DNA from: a virus
DNA length: 64,000 nt
IMG/VR virus record: IMGVR_UViG_3300036770_005131
Location: 42,618-106,617 of that record
Strand: one strand, 5' to 3'
Shown here: one piece after another, positions 20,904 through 30,073 of the stretch
Numbering within the stretch: the first letter of the stretch is position 1
Layout: every line of letters starts with the position of its first letter
The notes under the pieces: model-generated
Seen by the model: only the letters and a program-made list of their open reading frames with translations
What the model was told of the DNA's origin: nothing
Databases searched by the model: none
Program-made: the position numbers and the translations under genes

Positions 20904-21244
20904 GTTTCTTTAACTCTGATCTAGTTCGTGCAGAGATGACAGAAATCTCTATGCTGCAGGATGACATTTACCGAAATGTCTTTTCTTTTCCTATGATGTC
21001 AATGGAAGAGAAAAAATTTCATGTTTCTCTTCTTGAAAAACTTTTAAATAAGCAAAAGATTCTTTATACTCGTTTAAGTTTATCTGATGATCCTGAAGCA
21101 ATTGAAATGAAAGAAAGGATCATGGAATCTGCTCAACTTATGGGAATGCCACCTAATGTTGATATGAATGTTATATTCAATAATATGTCTAAGTTAGTTG
21201 AGATGATGAAACAAGAACTTGACATTTCTGATGAATTAGAATAA
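20900..21244 (+). CDS. DUF1825 family protein (cyanobacterial-type)
   Basis: 114 residues from GTG 20900, with AAGGAG at 20886-20891 as ribosome site. FFNSDLVRAEMTEISMLQDD, then NVFSFPMMSMEEKKFHVSLL and LYTRLSLSDDPEAIEMKERI are the hallmarks of DUF1825, a family conserved in cyanobacteria. It lies between gp59 and gp32 and is co-transcribed with them, suggesting a link to replication or recombination, but no biochemical role is known. Confidence 0.85.
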   Translation: MSFFNSDLVRAEMTEISMLQDDIYRNVFSFPMMSMEEKKFHVSLLEKLLNKQKILYTRLSLSDDPEAIEMKERIMESAQLMGMPPNVDMNVIFNNMSKLVEMMKQELDISDELE

Positions 21245-21247
21245 TAT
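21219..21247 (+). promoter_or_regulatory. Sigma70-type promoter for gene 32
   Basis: TTGACA 21219-21224, 17-nt spacer, TAATAT 21242-21247. An overlapping TATAAT (21245-21250) would have a 20-nt spacer. The leader of about 55 nt lacks a Shine-Dalgarno and contains GGATGATCC, room for a regulatory structure. Confidence 0.65.
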
Positions 21248-21308
21248 AATTATGGGCTGGATGATCCCTTAAGCTAAATCGCAAAGGCCAAATCCGTACT
21301 TAACTAAC

Positions 21309-22277
21309 ATGTCATTTGAATCTCTAAAAAAACAATCAAAACTTGGTTCTCTTACCGACAAACTGGTAAAAGAAGTAGAAAAAATGAGCAGTACATCTGG
21401 AGGAGCAGATGAGCGATTCTGGAAACCTACCATGGGTAAAGGAGATGTAGGTTCTGCAGTTATTCGCTTCCTCCCTGCACCCGAAGGTGAAGATCTTCCT
21501 TGGGTAAAGATGTATAATCATGCTTTCCAAGGTAGCGGTGGTTGGTTGATTGACAACTGCCTCACTACACTAGGTCAAAAGTGTCCTGTATGCGCCGCCA
21601 ACAGTGAACTTTGGAACTCAGGTAATGATCGGGATAAAGATATTGTTCGCCAGCGTAAGCGCAAACTATCTTATTATTCCAACATCTATGTAATCAAGGA
21701 TCCTGCAAATCCTGAAAACGAAGGTAAGGTATTTCTCTTTAAGTTTGGTAAGAAGATCTTTGATAAGATTCTGAATGCAATGCAACCAGAATTTGAAGAT
21801 GAAGCACCCATCAATCCTTTTGATTTCTGGCAAGGTGCTAACTTCCGCCTGAAGATTCGTAAGGTAGAAGGATATTGGAATTACGATAAGTCTGAGTTTG
21901 ATTCTCCTGAAGCACTTCTTGATGATGACGATGCTCTAGAAGCAATTTGGAAGAAAGAATACTCACTGTCTGCAATCGTTGCACCAGATCAATTCAAGTC
22001 TTATGATGATCTTGAGAAGCGTCTAAATTCAGTTCTTGGTATTGGTAAAGTTGCTCCTAGAGCATCTACCGCTGACGAAGAAGATCAGTATGAGTCTTAT
22101 TCTCCCCAGAGAACTGTTGAAGAGAATGTGATGGAAGAACTTGAAGCATCTTATCGTAAGAGTAAGTCTGCCCCTCCAGTTCCTGATGATCTTAAGGCAC
22201 AGTTAAATAGTCTATCATCTAGCGATGATGAAGACGATGATGCTCTTTCTTATTTTCAGAAACTTGCAGGTGAATGA
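21309..22277 (+). CDS. 32: Single-stranded DNA binding protein gp32
   Basis: 322 residues. T4 gp32 layout: N-terminal cooperativity segment (SFESLKKQSKLGSLTDKL), OB core with the zinc ligands His (YNHAFQG), Cys 13 residues on (DNC) and CPVC, and an acidic C-terminal tail (SSSDDEDDDALSYFQKLAGE) for partner binding. gp32 coats ssDNA in replication, recombination and repair and recruits gp59. The codon choice suggests strong expression. It ends base-to-base against the convergent gp53 gene with no terminator between. Confidence 0.96.
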   Translation: MSFESLKKQSKLGSLTDKLVKEVEKMSSTSGGADERFWKPTMGKGDVGSAVIRFLPAPEGEDLPWVKMYNHAFQGSGGWLIDNCLTTLGQKCPVCAANSELWNSGNDRDKDIVRQRKRKLSYYSNIYVIKDPANPENEGKVFLFKFGKKIFDKILNAMQPEFEDEAPINPFDFWQGANFRLKIRKVEGYWNYDKSEFDSPEALLDDDDALEAIWKKEYSLSAIVAPDQFKSYDDLEKRLNSVLGIGKVAPRASTADEEDQYESYSPQRTVEENVMEELEASYRKSKSAPPVPDDLKAQLNSLSSSDDEDDDALSYFQKLAGE

Positions 22278-23402
22278 TCAGTAATATAATCTAATATTAT
22301 CTGCTCTCTTTAAGGTGGGGTTCACATACTGATCCCCACCTGTTTTGTATGTCATGATATCTTCTATATCATCAAAGACTATATTTAAATATCTTGGTTT
22401 AAGAATAAAAATATTTCTCTTTTCTTCTTCAATTTGATTTTCATATTCAAAGTTTGTTACTTCTCTAATAAAGTTTATTGAAGGAACTTGCACTAATTGT
22501 CCTAAATCAGAATCATAGTATTCATAATAATATGCATATAAACTTTTAATCGTAGATTCTTCTACCCAACTGTATCCATTATAAATCCATATTTCTCCAG
22601 TTTCTGAATCAGTTATTATATCTCCGGATATTGCATTGGGAAATTCATCTTGTAACAGTTGATCTGATGGATCTGATATAACTCCAATTAATTTAGATGG
22701 GTCATCATTTATTATAAGTAAAACTTTAGGATCTATTAGTGTTGGATTTGAATTTCTTGGTTCTGATGTAAGTTCATAAGTAAATTCTTTATCAAACACT
22801 GAGGTTACTAAGAATTTTCCATTATAGTCTCTTACAGATATTCCATCAATAACTACTTGACTATTGACAAACATTCCAGGAATATTATCTTTTATACCAA
22901 CTCTTACAGTTTTTCCGGTAACAGTTATACTTGTAATTTTGGAGTTTATTGATTTAATAAAATTTCCATTTGTTTCCCAGGTTGGATTAATTTCCAATCC
23001 TTCTTTTAAAACAATGACCCCAGATGAATTTTTAATTTCTTCAGTTTCATAATGGTGAATACCTGCATAAAAATTCTCATAAGAACCATATTTTTCTAAC
23101 ATGACTTTTTCAAAGGTTCTTTGAGTCATAGGCCATTCACTGTAGATATTGAGAATATTATTTGAAATGAGAACAACCCAATCTAAACTTTCATCTCCAT
23201 AAACTTTGAATGCAACATTATCTGGTCTTTCATCACCAATAATTGAGTATTTTTCAAAGAATGCTAAATTACCAAAAATATCTTCTCTTAACTTTCCTCT
23301 TTTAAAAAGATTTTTTACAGGAACATAATCAGAAATATTTTTTTCATTTGGATTCCTGGAAATGTATTCAAAATTTGGAACTCTTCTGAAATAATTTGAC
23401 AT
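22278..23402 (-). CDS. 53: Baseplate wedge protein gp53, with extra domain
   Basis: 374 residues. The N-terminal 110 residues (YFRRVPNFEYISR, then LREDIFGNLAFFEKYSI and LDWVVLISNNILNIYSEWPM) are gp53, which binds wedge ends and links them around the hub. The protein is about twice the length of T4 gp53. Residues about 150-215 contain a beta module (VRDYNGKFLVTSVFDKEFTY) that recurs in the fibre proteins of this window. First of the two genes behind the minus-strand late promoter's gp48; only 2 nt separate it from gp48. Confidence 0.88.
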   Translation of the reverse strand: MSNYFRRVPNFEYISRNPNEKNISDYVPVKNLFKRGKLREDIFGNLAFFEKYSIIGDERPDNVAFKVYGDESLDWVVLISNNILNIYSEWPMTQRTFEKVMLEKYGSYENFYAGIHHYETEEIKNSSGVIVLKEGLEINPTWETNGNFIKSINSKITSITVTGKTVRVGIKDNIPGMFVNSQVVIDGISVRDYNGKFLVTSVFDKEFTYELTSEPRNSNPTLIDPKVLLIINDDPSKLIGVISDPSDQLLQDEFPNAISGDIITDSETGEIWIYNGYSWVEESTIKSLYAYYYEYYDSDLGQLVQVPSINFIREVTNFEYENQIEEEKRNIFILKPRYLNIVFDDIEDIMTYKTGGDQYVNPTLKRADNIRLYY

Positions 23403-23404
23403 TT

Positions 23405-24871
23405 TTAGTAACCTATGTGAGTATCAGCATTTCCATTTGGAACATTACGAGTATAATCATCATCATAGATTGGTTCAAGTTCTGTGAATGTTAAACTGAG
23501 ATCATATTGCGTCATTGCACCATCAGTAAATGTTGCATAACTTCCTGCTGGTGTATAATTGACACTACAATTTGTTAAAGCACATGTTTTAAAAGTATTC
23601 AACCAAGGATGAACTTCATTTTGTCCATTTCCTCTGTAAACATATTTAATATCAAAAACATGTGGAGTTTTTAAAAACAATGAAGACTCTGCTCTTTTAA
23701 CAGACATTCCTTGTTTAAAAAATCTTATAATTTGTTTTATTGTTACTGCTTCGCTTTGTTCTCTTGCTGACATAGTAAATGTGAAATTAAATGAACGAAG
23801 AGATGGCCCAGTGAAAAGAAGTTCTAAGTTTGGATTAAGAACTGCTCCAGTTGTTCTTGTAAAAAGTTGTTGACCTTCTCCTCCTGCAGCTTCTCCAGCA
23901 AGATATTTTCCTATAAATTCTCTAAGAGCATTACGAGATTGCTGATCTTGGTTTGTTTTAGAATCTGATGAACCTTCAAGATTAGTATTTCCTTCAATAA
24001 GACTGGATGCAAAAGAACCTACAGCTGCTTGAAATGGATTAATTGTTTGATCATTCCAAACTACTGCATTTGAATCTGAAATTGTAGGTTGAATTGGTAA
24101 AGTTACTCTTCCTCCAGATACTTTTGCTTGACCTGCTCGTATAGATTTAGATCTATCTCCAAGGAAAGATTCTTGAGATATTCCACTTTCCAATTGTTGT
24201 ACTACATTTGTATTTAATTGTTTTGGCACATATTCACTCATTGTAAATTGAATGATATCTTGTCTGCTTGATTCTAGATCTGTTGGATATACTAAATTTT
24301 GATATTCAGTTGGTTTTCTTATATCAGATCTACCAATTACTAAATTATTTAATTGTTGTTGTGTTACTTTTGGATCTGTTGATCCAGCTCCTGCAGTAGA
24401 AGTATTGGATGCATTTCCGGTGTTTTCTTCATTTTTTGCAGTATTTTGATTCAGACCTGTTGCTTTGTTAGCATCTTGTTTTGTATTCTTATTTACTTCT
24501 CCTGCAGGAACACCTTGTAAAGGAGCTCCCAGTGCAGTAGTAATATTATTATTTAAATTTTTGTTTAATAATGAATTTTGATTTGATAAAGTTTTTTGTA
24601 AGTCTGATCCAGCAATAGGTTTTCCATCTGCACCTTGAGTAAATGTCCAAGGTTCTCCTGCTTTTCTTGTTGCTACTGTTTTAAAATCAGTTCCAAGAGG
24701 AGAAAATGTTGTATCATATAATCTTAAACTAGTTACAGCACTTCCAGGTACATACTTTCCATTTGCATCTCTTTGAACTTCTGTGGAGGTTCCAAGATAT
24801 AGAAGTGTACCATCACTAGTTCTATAAGGTTGTTTTACTGTTATTATTGGTGAATTTCTTCTTTCTGCCAT
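23405..24871 (-). CDS. 48: Baseplate tail-tube junction protein gp48-like
   Basis: 488 residues. The C-terminal part (about 340-470: RSFNFTFTMSAREQSEAVTI, KQIIRFFKQGMS, YTPAGSYATFTDGAMTQYDL, SLTFTELEPI) has the tail-tube-like fold segment shared by gp48, gp54 and gp19. The first 200 residues are Asn/Gln/Thr-rich and probably flexible. gp48 starts tube polymerisation on the hub. Adjacent to gp53 and gp4 as in other cyanomyoviruses. Discrimination from gp54 rests on context. Confidence 0.75.
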   Translation of the reverse strand: MAERRNSPIITVKQPYRTSDGTLLYLGTSTEVQRDANGKYVPGSAVTSLRLYDTTFSPLGTDFKTVATRKAGEPWTFTQGADGKPIAGSDLQKTLSNQNSLLNKNLNNNITTALGAPLQGVPAGEVNKNTKQDANKATGLNQNTAKNEENTGNASNTSTAGAGSTDPKVTQQQLNNLVIGRSDIRKPTEYQNLVYPTDLESSRQDIIQFTMSEYVPKQLNTNVVQQLESGISQESFLGDRSKSIRAGQAKVSGGRVTLPIQPTISDSNAVVWNDQTINPFQAAVGSFASSLIEGNTNLEGSSDSKTNQDQQSRNALREFIGKYLAGEAAGGEGQQLFTRTTGAVLNPNLELLFTGPSLRSFNFTFTMSAREQSEAVTIKQIIRFFKQGMSVKRAESSLFLKTPHVFDIKYVYRGNGQNEVHPWLNTFKTCALTNCSVNYTPAGSYATFTDGAMTQYDLSLTFTELEPIYDDDYTRNVPNGNADTHIGY

Positions 24872-24953
24872 TAGAACTCCCTCCTAACCGAGAATGTAAG
24901 AATCCAAGTTGTTTTCTTTTTATCCAACATTAAAATAGAAGTTCTTTATTCTT

Positions 24954-24961
24954 TATTTATA
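24954..24961 (-). promoter_or_regulatory. Late promoter TATAAATA (minus strand)
   Basis: Exact late consensus reading leftward, overlapping the gp4 stop and 83 nt upstream of the gp48 ATG; drives gp48-gp53. Confidence 0.65.
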
Positions 24962-25406
24962 ACTGTAATTCTCGTTCTGTGATAATTTTGAATTCCATCA
25001 TTCTATCTTTACACCATTCTTCAGCCGCTTTCCATTTTGCACAATTTTTTTCGTAGGTAAGTGCTTCGGTAATTAAAGTTTGCTTTTTCTTTTTACCTGG
25101 AACTGGTGGTTTTGTTTGACGAAGTGGTTTAATTTCAATAATATATTTTTTAATATTTCCACTAGATTCTTTAACTTTTACATAAGCATCTGGAAAATAC
25201 CTTCTAATTTTTCCAGTAGTATGATCAAAGTATGGAATAAAAAATTCTTCAGATCCATATTCTAAAATATTCTCATTACGATCACACCATTGAAGAAACT
25301 TTAATTCCCAAGAAGATCTGTAAATAATATTGTTTACATCTCCTTTATATTTTTCTGGATTTCTTGGGCGAAATCTTCCTTGATGATATTTCCCTTCTTT
25401 CGCCAT
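24957..25406 (-). CDS. 4: Head completion protein gp4-like (nuclease fold)
   Basis: 149 residues. GRFRPRNPEKYKGDVNNIIY, then RSSWELKFLQWCDRNENILE, YGSEEFFIPY and YIIEIKPLRQTKPP match T4 gp4 (also called gp50), which completes filled heads before tail joining. The E-x-K element (IIEIKP) fits a TnsA/PD-(D/E)XK-like fold. Divergent from the gp54-like gene at 25439, with 32 nt between them. Confidence 0.92.
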   Translation of the reverse strand: MAKEGKYHQGRFRPRNPEKYKGDVNNIIYRSSWELKFLQWCDRNENILEYGSEEFFIPYFDHTTGKIRRYFPDAYVKVKESSGNIKKYIIEIKPLRQTKPPVPGKKKKQTLITEALTYEKNCAKWKAAEEWCKDRMMEFKIITERELQL

Positions 25407-25434
25407 AAATATTTTATAATCAACGAATATTTAG
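25404..25434. promoter_or_regulatory. Divergent late-type promoter region
   Basis: CATAAATA (25404-25411) faces right toward ATG 25439; CTAAATA on the minus strand (25434-25428) faces left toward the gp4 ATG at 25406. Confidence 0.45.
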
Positions 25435-25438
25435 TTAG

Positions 25439-26380
25439 ATGTCTAGTGTAGCATCATCAAATGGCATAAATGTTAGAGGTATAAGAGAAAAATTATTAAG
25501 ACCTGCTCTTACTTCTCATTATCTTTGTAATTTTAAGATTCCTGGAGGATCAGATAGTGGGTTTATAAATTCAAGATTACAGATAAATCCATTGAAAACA
25601 TCTGATTTTGTATCACTTGCTTGTTTTGAAGCTTCTTTACCAGGATCAACATTGGCAACTCATGACATTAATAATGATTTTACTGGAGTTTCCGAAAAAC
25701 ATGTATATCGTCGTTTATATGATGATAGGGCAGATTTTAGTTTTTATGTGGATGCTAGAGAATATTATGTAATAAGATTATTTGAGGCATGGATGGGACT
25801 TGCTGCTAATGAACAATATGAAAATATAAGAGATAAAAATTATTTTTATAGAGTTAGTTATCCTGATACTTATATTACAAGAGAGGGCATTTCAATTACT
25901 AAGTTTGAGAGAAGTATCCCTAGTCCACAACTCACATATAATTTTGTGAATGCATTTCCAATTAGTATAAACTCAATGCAAGTTTCTTATGATAGTTCTC
26001 AATTGTTAAAATGTACTGTTTCTTTTGCATATACCCGCTATTGGATTAGTGGTACTCAAGTACCCAATACTCCTTCTACTCCCCCCACAACTTCTGTTCC
26101 TAATACAGAACCAAGACAATCTACTCCACCAGGAGTTCCAACACCAAATGCTCCATTAAATCCACAACAACAAGCTAATTTTAATTCTCAACTTCTTAGA
26201 AACCAATCTCCAAATACTCTTAATCAATCTGCAAATACTCAACTTAATACTCCAAATCCAACTAGAGAACCTCGCCTTTGGAATAGTTCATATTTAGGTG
26301 GTGATGGTACAAATGGTGGAACTAGACAACCTCGCCCTTGGAATAGTTCAAATCTAAGAAATCCAACACCTCTATTTTAA
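25439..26380 (+). CDS. 54: Baseplate / tail-tube-fold protein, gp54-like
   Basis: 313 residues. The first 210 residues (LLRPALTSHYLCNFKIPGG, DFVSLACFEASLPGSTLATH, YDDRADFSFYVDAREYYVIR, SINSMQVSYDSSQLLKCTVS) have the tube-fold pattern shared by gp54, gp48 and gp19. The C-terminal 100 residues are Pro/Asn/Gln-rich with a duplicated REPRLWNSS / RQPRPWNSS motif. gp54 initiates tail tube assembly on the hub; assignment relies on fold and position. Confidence 0.65.
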   Translation: MSSVASSNGINVRGIREKLLRPALTSHYLCNFKIPGGSDSGFINSRLQINPLKTSDFVSLACFEASLPGSTLATHDINNDFTGVSEKHVYRRLYDDRADFSFYVDAREYYVIRLFEAWMGLAANEQYENIRDKNYFYRVSYPDTYITREGISITKFERSIPSPQLTYNFVNAFPISINSMQVSYDSSQLLKCTVSFAYTRYWISGTQVPNTPSTPPTTSVPNTEPRQSTPPGVPTPNAPLNPQQQANFNSQLLRNQSPNTLNQSANTQLNTPNPTREPRLWNSSYLGGDGTNGGTRQPRPWNSSNLRNPTPLF

Positions 26381-26383
26381 CCC

Positions 26384-26391
26384 TATAAATA
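26384..26391 (+). promoter_or_regulatory. Late promoter TATAAATA
   Basis: Exact consensus, 28 nt upstream of the gp26 ATG, which also has a GGAG ribosome site (26412-26415). Confidence 0.65.
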
Positions 26392-26419
26392 AAGTATCTG
26401 AGTTTATTATAAGGAGATT

Positions 26420-27139
26420 ATGCCTTTACCTAAAATTGCTACCCCAACATATGAGTTGGAATTGCCATCAACAGGAGAAACTATAAAGTATAGACCATTC
26501 CTAGTAAAAGAAGAAAAACTTTTAGTCATTGCATTAGAATCAGAAGATACAAAACAGATTACTAATGCGATTAAAACTGTGATTAAAAATTGCATAGAAA
26601 CAAAAGGAATTAAAGTAGAAACACTTCCTACTTTTGACATTGAGTATCTATTTTTAAATATTCGTGCCAAATCAGTTGGAGAAGAAATTGAAGTCAACAT
26701 AATTTGTCCAGATGACAATGAAACTAATGTATCTGTAAAAATTAATGTTGATGACATTAAAGTTAGAAAAAATGATGATCATGATAACAAGATTAAACTT
26801 GATGATAGTTTAATGATGGAAATGAAATATCCTTCATTGGATCAATTTATCAAGAGTAATTTTGATATTTCAAATAACAATGCATTAGATCAATCATTTG
26901 ATCTCATTGCTTCTTGTGTTGATAAAATTTACAATGAGGAAGAAGTATGGGCAACTGCTGATGTGACTAAAAAGGAATTGATGGAATTTTTGGATCAAAT
27001 GAATACCAGTCAATTTAAGCAAATTGAAAAATTCTTTGAAACCATGCCTAAATTATCTCACACTATTAAAGTGAAGAATCCAAACACTGATGTTGAAAGT
27101 GAAGTAGTTATAGAAGGGTTATCCAGTTTTTTCGTCTAG
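26420..27139 (+). CDS. 26: Baseplate hub assembly protein gp26-like
   Basis: 239 residues. TYELELPSTGETIKYRPFLV, then KEEKLLVIALESEDTKQITN and CIETKGIKVETLPTFDIEYL are characteristic of the T4 gp26 family, needed for baseplate hub assembly; the later HTIKVKNPN and IEGLSSFF also fit. It starts the plus-strand hub gene series driven by the late promoter at 26384. Confidence 0.85.
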   Translation: MPLPKIATPTYELELPSTGETIKYRPFLVKEEKLLVIALESEDTKQITNAIKTVIKNCIETKGIKVETLPTFDIEYLFLNIRAKSVGEEIEVNIICPDDNETNVSVKINVDDIKVRKNDDHDNKIKLDDSLMMEMKYPSLDQFIKSNFDISNNNALDQSFDLIASCVDKIYNEEEVWATADVTKKELMEFLDQMNTSQFKQIEKFFETMPKLSHTIKVKNPNTDVESEVVIEGLSSFFV

Positions 27140-27141
27140 CA

Positions 27142-27327
27142 ATGATCCATATGGATCTTGAAAATTATTTTCGTCTAAACTTTTCGTTAATGCAATATCA
27201 TAAATATTCATTAACTGAGATTGAAAACATGATGCCTTGGGAAAGGGATGTTTATGTCCTACTTTTGAAACAACATTTAGAAGAAGAAGAAACCAAACAA
27301 AAACAACAACAAAGTAATGGCTGGTAA
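27142..27327 (+). CDS. Small baseplate hub assembly protein (gp51-like position), 61 aa
   Basis: Begins MIHMDLENYFRLNFSLMQYH (ATG 27142 or 27151), with IENMMPWERDVYVLLLKQHL and a Glu/Gln-rich end. Short proteins with M-P-W-E-R-(D/E)-x-Y directly after gp26 are tail assembly chaperone-like; the T4 order would suggest gp51. Overlaps the next gene by 11 nt. Homology to gp51 is not established. Confidence 0.5.
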   Translation: MIHMDLENYFRLNFSLMQYHKYSLTEIENMMPWERDVYVLLLKQHLEEEETKQKQQQSNGW

Positions 27328-30073
27328 TCCAGGAAGTATTAACAAAGAAACTATTGATGGAGTAATTATTAGATTACTCAATTTGAAGGTTGGTACTGAA
27401 ATGGACTACCAGACTTATTTTAAAAATATTTTAAATAGGTTAGCAATTGATGGGATTGGAGGAAAAAAACTTCCAGCAGAAGAAAGCAAACTTTTAAGAG
27501 ATGAACTTAAAAGAATTAAAAAATTAATAGATAAAGGTAGATTTAAAATAAATCAGAAAAAAGCAAAAGTTTCTTCTCCTCCACCACCATCTGGAGGGCC
27601 TACTGGTGCTGGAGGAGGAGCACCTCCAAAAACAGGATCAATTGTTAAATCTAAAAAAGGAAAAATAACAGCAGATAAATTTTTCTATCAGAATTATGTT
27701 CAATCTGTAAATGTAAAAGATATTACAGAGAAAGTTTCTAAGAAAAGTGATCCATTAGATAGAATTATAGAAAGATTAGATTCTATTATTCAAACTCTTA
27801 CTGATTTAAATAAAGAAAATAAAAAAGAAAGTGAAAGGCAAAAGAAAGGTGCAGAAAATGCGAGAAGAAAAAAGAGAGAAGAATCTTTAGAATCCAAAGT
27901 ATTTGATGGAATTAAGTCTGCCGTCAAAAAAATGATGGCACCATTCCAATCAATTTGGGATTATATTTTAAATTTTTTGTGGAATGTTTTTCTTGGAAAG
28001 GTTGTTTTAAAACTTCTTGATTGGTTTTCTGATCCAAAAAACAAAGATAAAATTAGTAGTATTGTTCGGTTCTTCAAAGATTGGTGGCCGACAATGTTGG
28101 CTGCTTATATTATTTTTGGAACATCTTTTGGTAAACTAGCAAGAACAGTAGTTAAAATTGCTCTTAAAGGTGCAATTGGTTTTGGAAAAATCATTGCCAA
28201 ATTAATTGCTGCTATTGCAAAAGGTAAAGGTTTAAAGACAGCAGGAGCACTTTCTGGAGGAAGAAAAGGTGGTGGATGGAAAGGTGCTTTATTAAACACT
28301 GGATTGGCAGTTGGAGGAACTTTACTAACAGGATTTGCTATTGATAAAGGTATTGATTCCTTAATGGGTGATGATAAAGAAGATACTCAATCACTAAATC
28401 CTGTTAATATTGATGTTCCTGATGAACCAAAATTCTCAACATTGAATGCCGCTGGGGGTGGTTTAGCAGATCTTGGTAAACTTTTAGGTAAAGTTGGAAT
28501 GGGGGCATTAGGCCCACTTGGACTATTGATGAGTATGGGAATGGGACAGGTTCCTAAAATGTTCCAAGGATTGGTGTCTGGTAAAAAAGGAACTGACAAA
28601 GTACCAGCAATGCTTACTGATGGTGAGTTTGTAATGTCAAAAGGTGCTGTTCAAAAATATGGTGTGGACACTTTAGAATCCATGAATGCTGCTGGTGGAG
28701 GAACTAATGTACCTAAAATTGTACAAAATGTTCAACATCGTGCCGGTGGTGGATTAGTAAGTAATTCTCCAGAATTTTGGAAATTGGCTGCGCTATCTGC
28801 TAAAGAAGATGCTCAAAATCCTCAAGGTCAAGCAGATGTTGCTCAGTCAATTTATAATAGAGCAGCAACTGGTGCTTATCCTGGGGGGAAATCTATTAGT
28901 GGAATTATAATGGGTAGAGATGCCTCTGGTGCATGGCAATATCAACCAGTAAGAGATAATTTTGGTGCTTTTTCTGCAATAAAAGATCAAAAATCTGCAG
29001 AAGCTGCTGTTGGTAAAGATAAACTGAATATGGCAGTCAAATCTATAACAAACCCAGCATTACAGCAAAATGCAAAAGGTTTTGTTGGTGGTAGAACTGA
29101 TTTTATGGGTGAAAGTCAAAAACCTTACATGAAACCTGATAAGGGTGATATTACAAGAGGAAAGAATTATAATTTTCATGGATGGTTTTATAATGCAAAA
29201 TTAAATTCTCCTGCTCCAACACCAAATGTAGTATCTCAAGTTTCTAAACAAACTTCAAATACAACTAAACCTTCAGGTAAAAATAAACCTTCAGGTAAAA
29301 ATAAACCTTTACCTAGTTTGTGGGGCCCTAATTTATTCCAGTTTCAGGATGGAGGGCAACTTAGTCCAATGAGCATAGAAGAATTGAGAAGAAGGGCAAG
29401 AGCCCTAGTTGAACGGGAATTTCCTAGGACTTATAGGGAATATATGGAACAGCAAAGACAGCAAGGAGATGGAACCACATTAATAAGTCCTCCAACTCCA
29501 GATCAAATTGCAAAGGCAAAGGAACAAGCAATAGCGAGACTGGTTGATAATGCCTTAAGAAGCCAAAGAATGATCCCTAATGGAATAATTGGAAAGAATA
29601 GTGGATCTAAAATTGGTCCAAATGGTGAACAATTATCTGGACCAGATAATCTGTATATTCCTCCTTCTCCTTCCAAAAATCCAGGAGAAATTTATCCTCC
29701 ATTTCGTGTTCAAGAAGGAGAAGAAATTATTCCAGGAGAAAAAAAGATTCAAATAATTCCAAAAGATCAAATAATTCCAAAAGATCAAAATGATCAAATG
29801 AATTTGAATTCAAGTTTTAATCCTGTAAAAGGAGGATATGAAAATAAATTACCTCAATTGTCAAGAAATCAAACTAGGAATTCCCCAGTAAATCCTCCAT
29901 CATCAAGACCATCTATTACAGTATCTTCAATGGTAACTCAACCACCAAAAAGTTCTAATGGTGGAGGAAGTGGAAATGTATCTATGGGTAAACTTCCACC
30001 AGTTTCTGCTTCAATTCCCGGTTCATCTGCACTGGCACAATCAAAAAGACAATTGGGTATTAATGTAACATGA
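27317..30073 (+). CDS. Tape-measure-like virion protein with SleB-type cell wall hydrolase
   Basis: 918 residues. Charged N-terminal helices lead to hydrophobic helices at about 215-340. TDGEFVMSKGAVQKYGVDTL (about 435-454) is a motif common in tape-measure proteins. Residues about 485-640 form a Hydrolase_2/SleB-like domain: FWKLAALSAKEDAQNPQGQA, DVAQSIYNRAATGAYPGG, then GAWQYQP, with Glu496 the likely catalytic residue. SleB-type enzymes cut peptidoglycan glycan strands, here probably at DNA entry. The C-terminal 250 residues are Pro/Asn-rich. First of three tandem large paralogue-like genes; overlaps the next by 4 nt. Confidence 0.7.
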   Translation: MAGNPGSINKETIDGVIIRLLNLKVGTEMDYQTYFKNILNRLAIDGIGGKKLPAEESKLLRDELKRIKKLIDKGRFKINQKKAKVSSPPPPSGGPTGAGGGAPPKTGSIVKSKKGKITADKFFYQNYVQSVNVKDITEKVSKKSDPLDRIIERLDSIIQTLTDLNKENKKESERQKKGAENARRKKREESLESKVFDGIKSAVKKMMAPFQSIWDYILNFLWNVFLGKVVLKLLDWFSDPKNKDKISSIVRFFKDWWPTMLAAYIIFGTSFGKLARTVVKIALKGAIGFGKIIAKLIAAIAKGKGLKTAGALSGGRKGGGWKGALLNTGLAVGGTLLTGFAIDKGIDSLMGDDKEDTQSLNPVNIDVPDEPKFSTLNAAGGGLADLGKLLGKVGMGALGPLGLLMSMGMGQVPKMFQGLVSGKKGTDKVPAMLTDGEFVMSKGAVQKYGVDTLESMNAAGGGTNVPKIVQNVQHRAGGGLVSNSPEFWKLAALSAKEDAQNPQGQADVAQSIYNRAATGAYPGGKSISGIIMGRDASGAWQYQPVRDNFGAFSAIKDQKSAEAAVGKDKLNMAVKSITNPALQQNAKGFVGGRTDFMGESQKPYMKPDKGDITRGKNYNFHGWFYNAKLNSPAPTPNVVSQVSKQTSNTTKPSGKNKPSGKNKPLPSLWGPNLFQFQDGGQLSPMSIEELRRRARALVEREFPRTYREYMEQQRQQGDGTTLISPPTPDQIAKAKEQAIARLVDNALRSQRMIPNGIIGKNSGSKIGPNGEQLSGPDNLYIPPSPSKNPGEIYPPFRVQEGEEIIPGEKKIQIIPKDQIIPKDQNDQMNLNSSFNPVKGGYENKLPQLSRNQTRNSPVNPPSSRPSITVSSMVTQPPKSSNGGGSGNVSMGKLPPVSASIPGSSALAQSKRQLGINVT

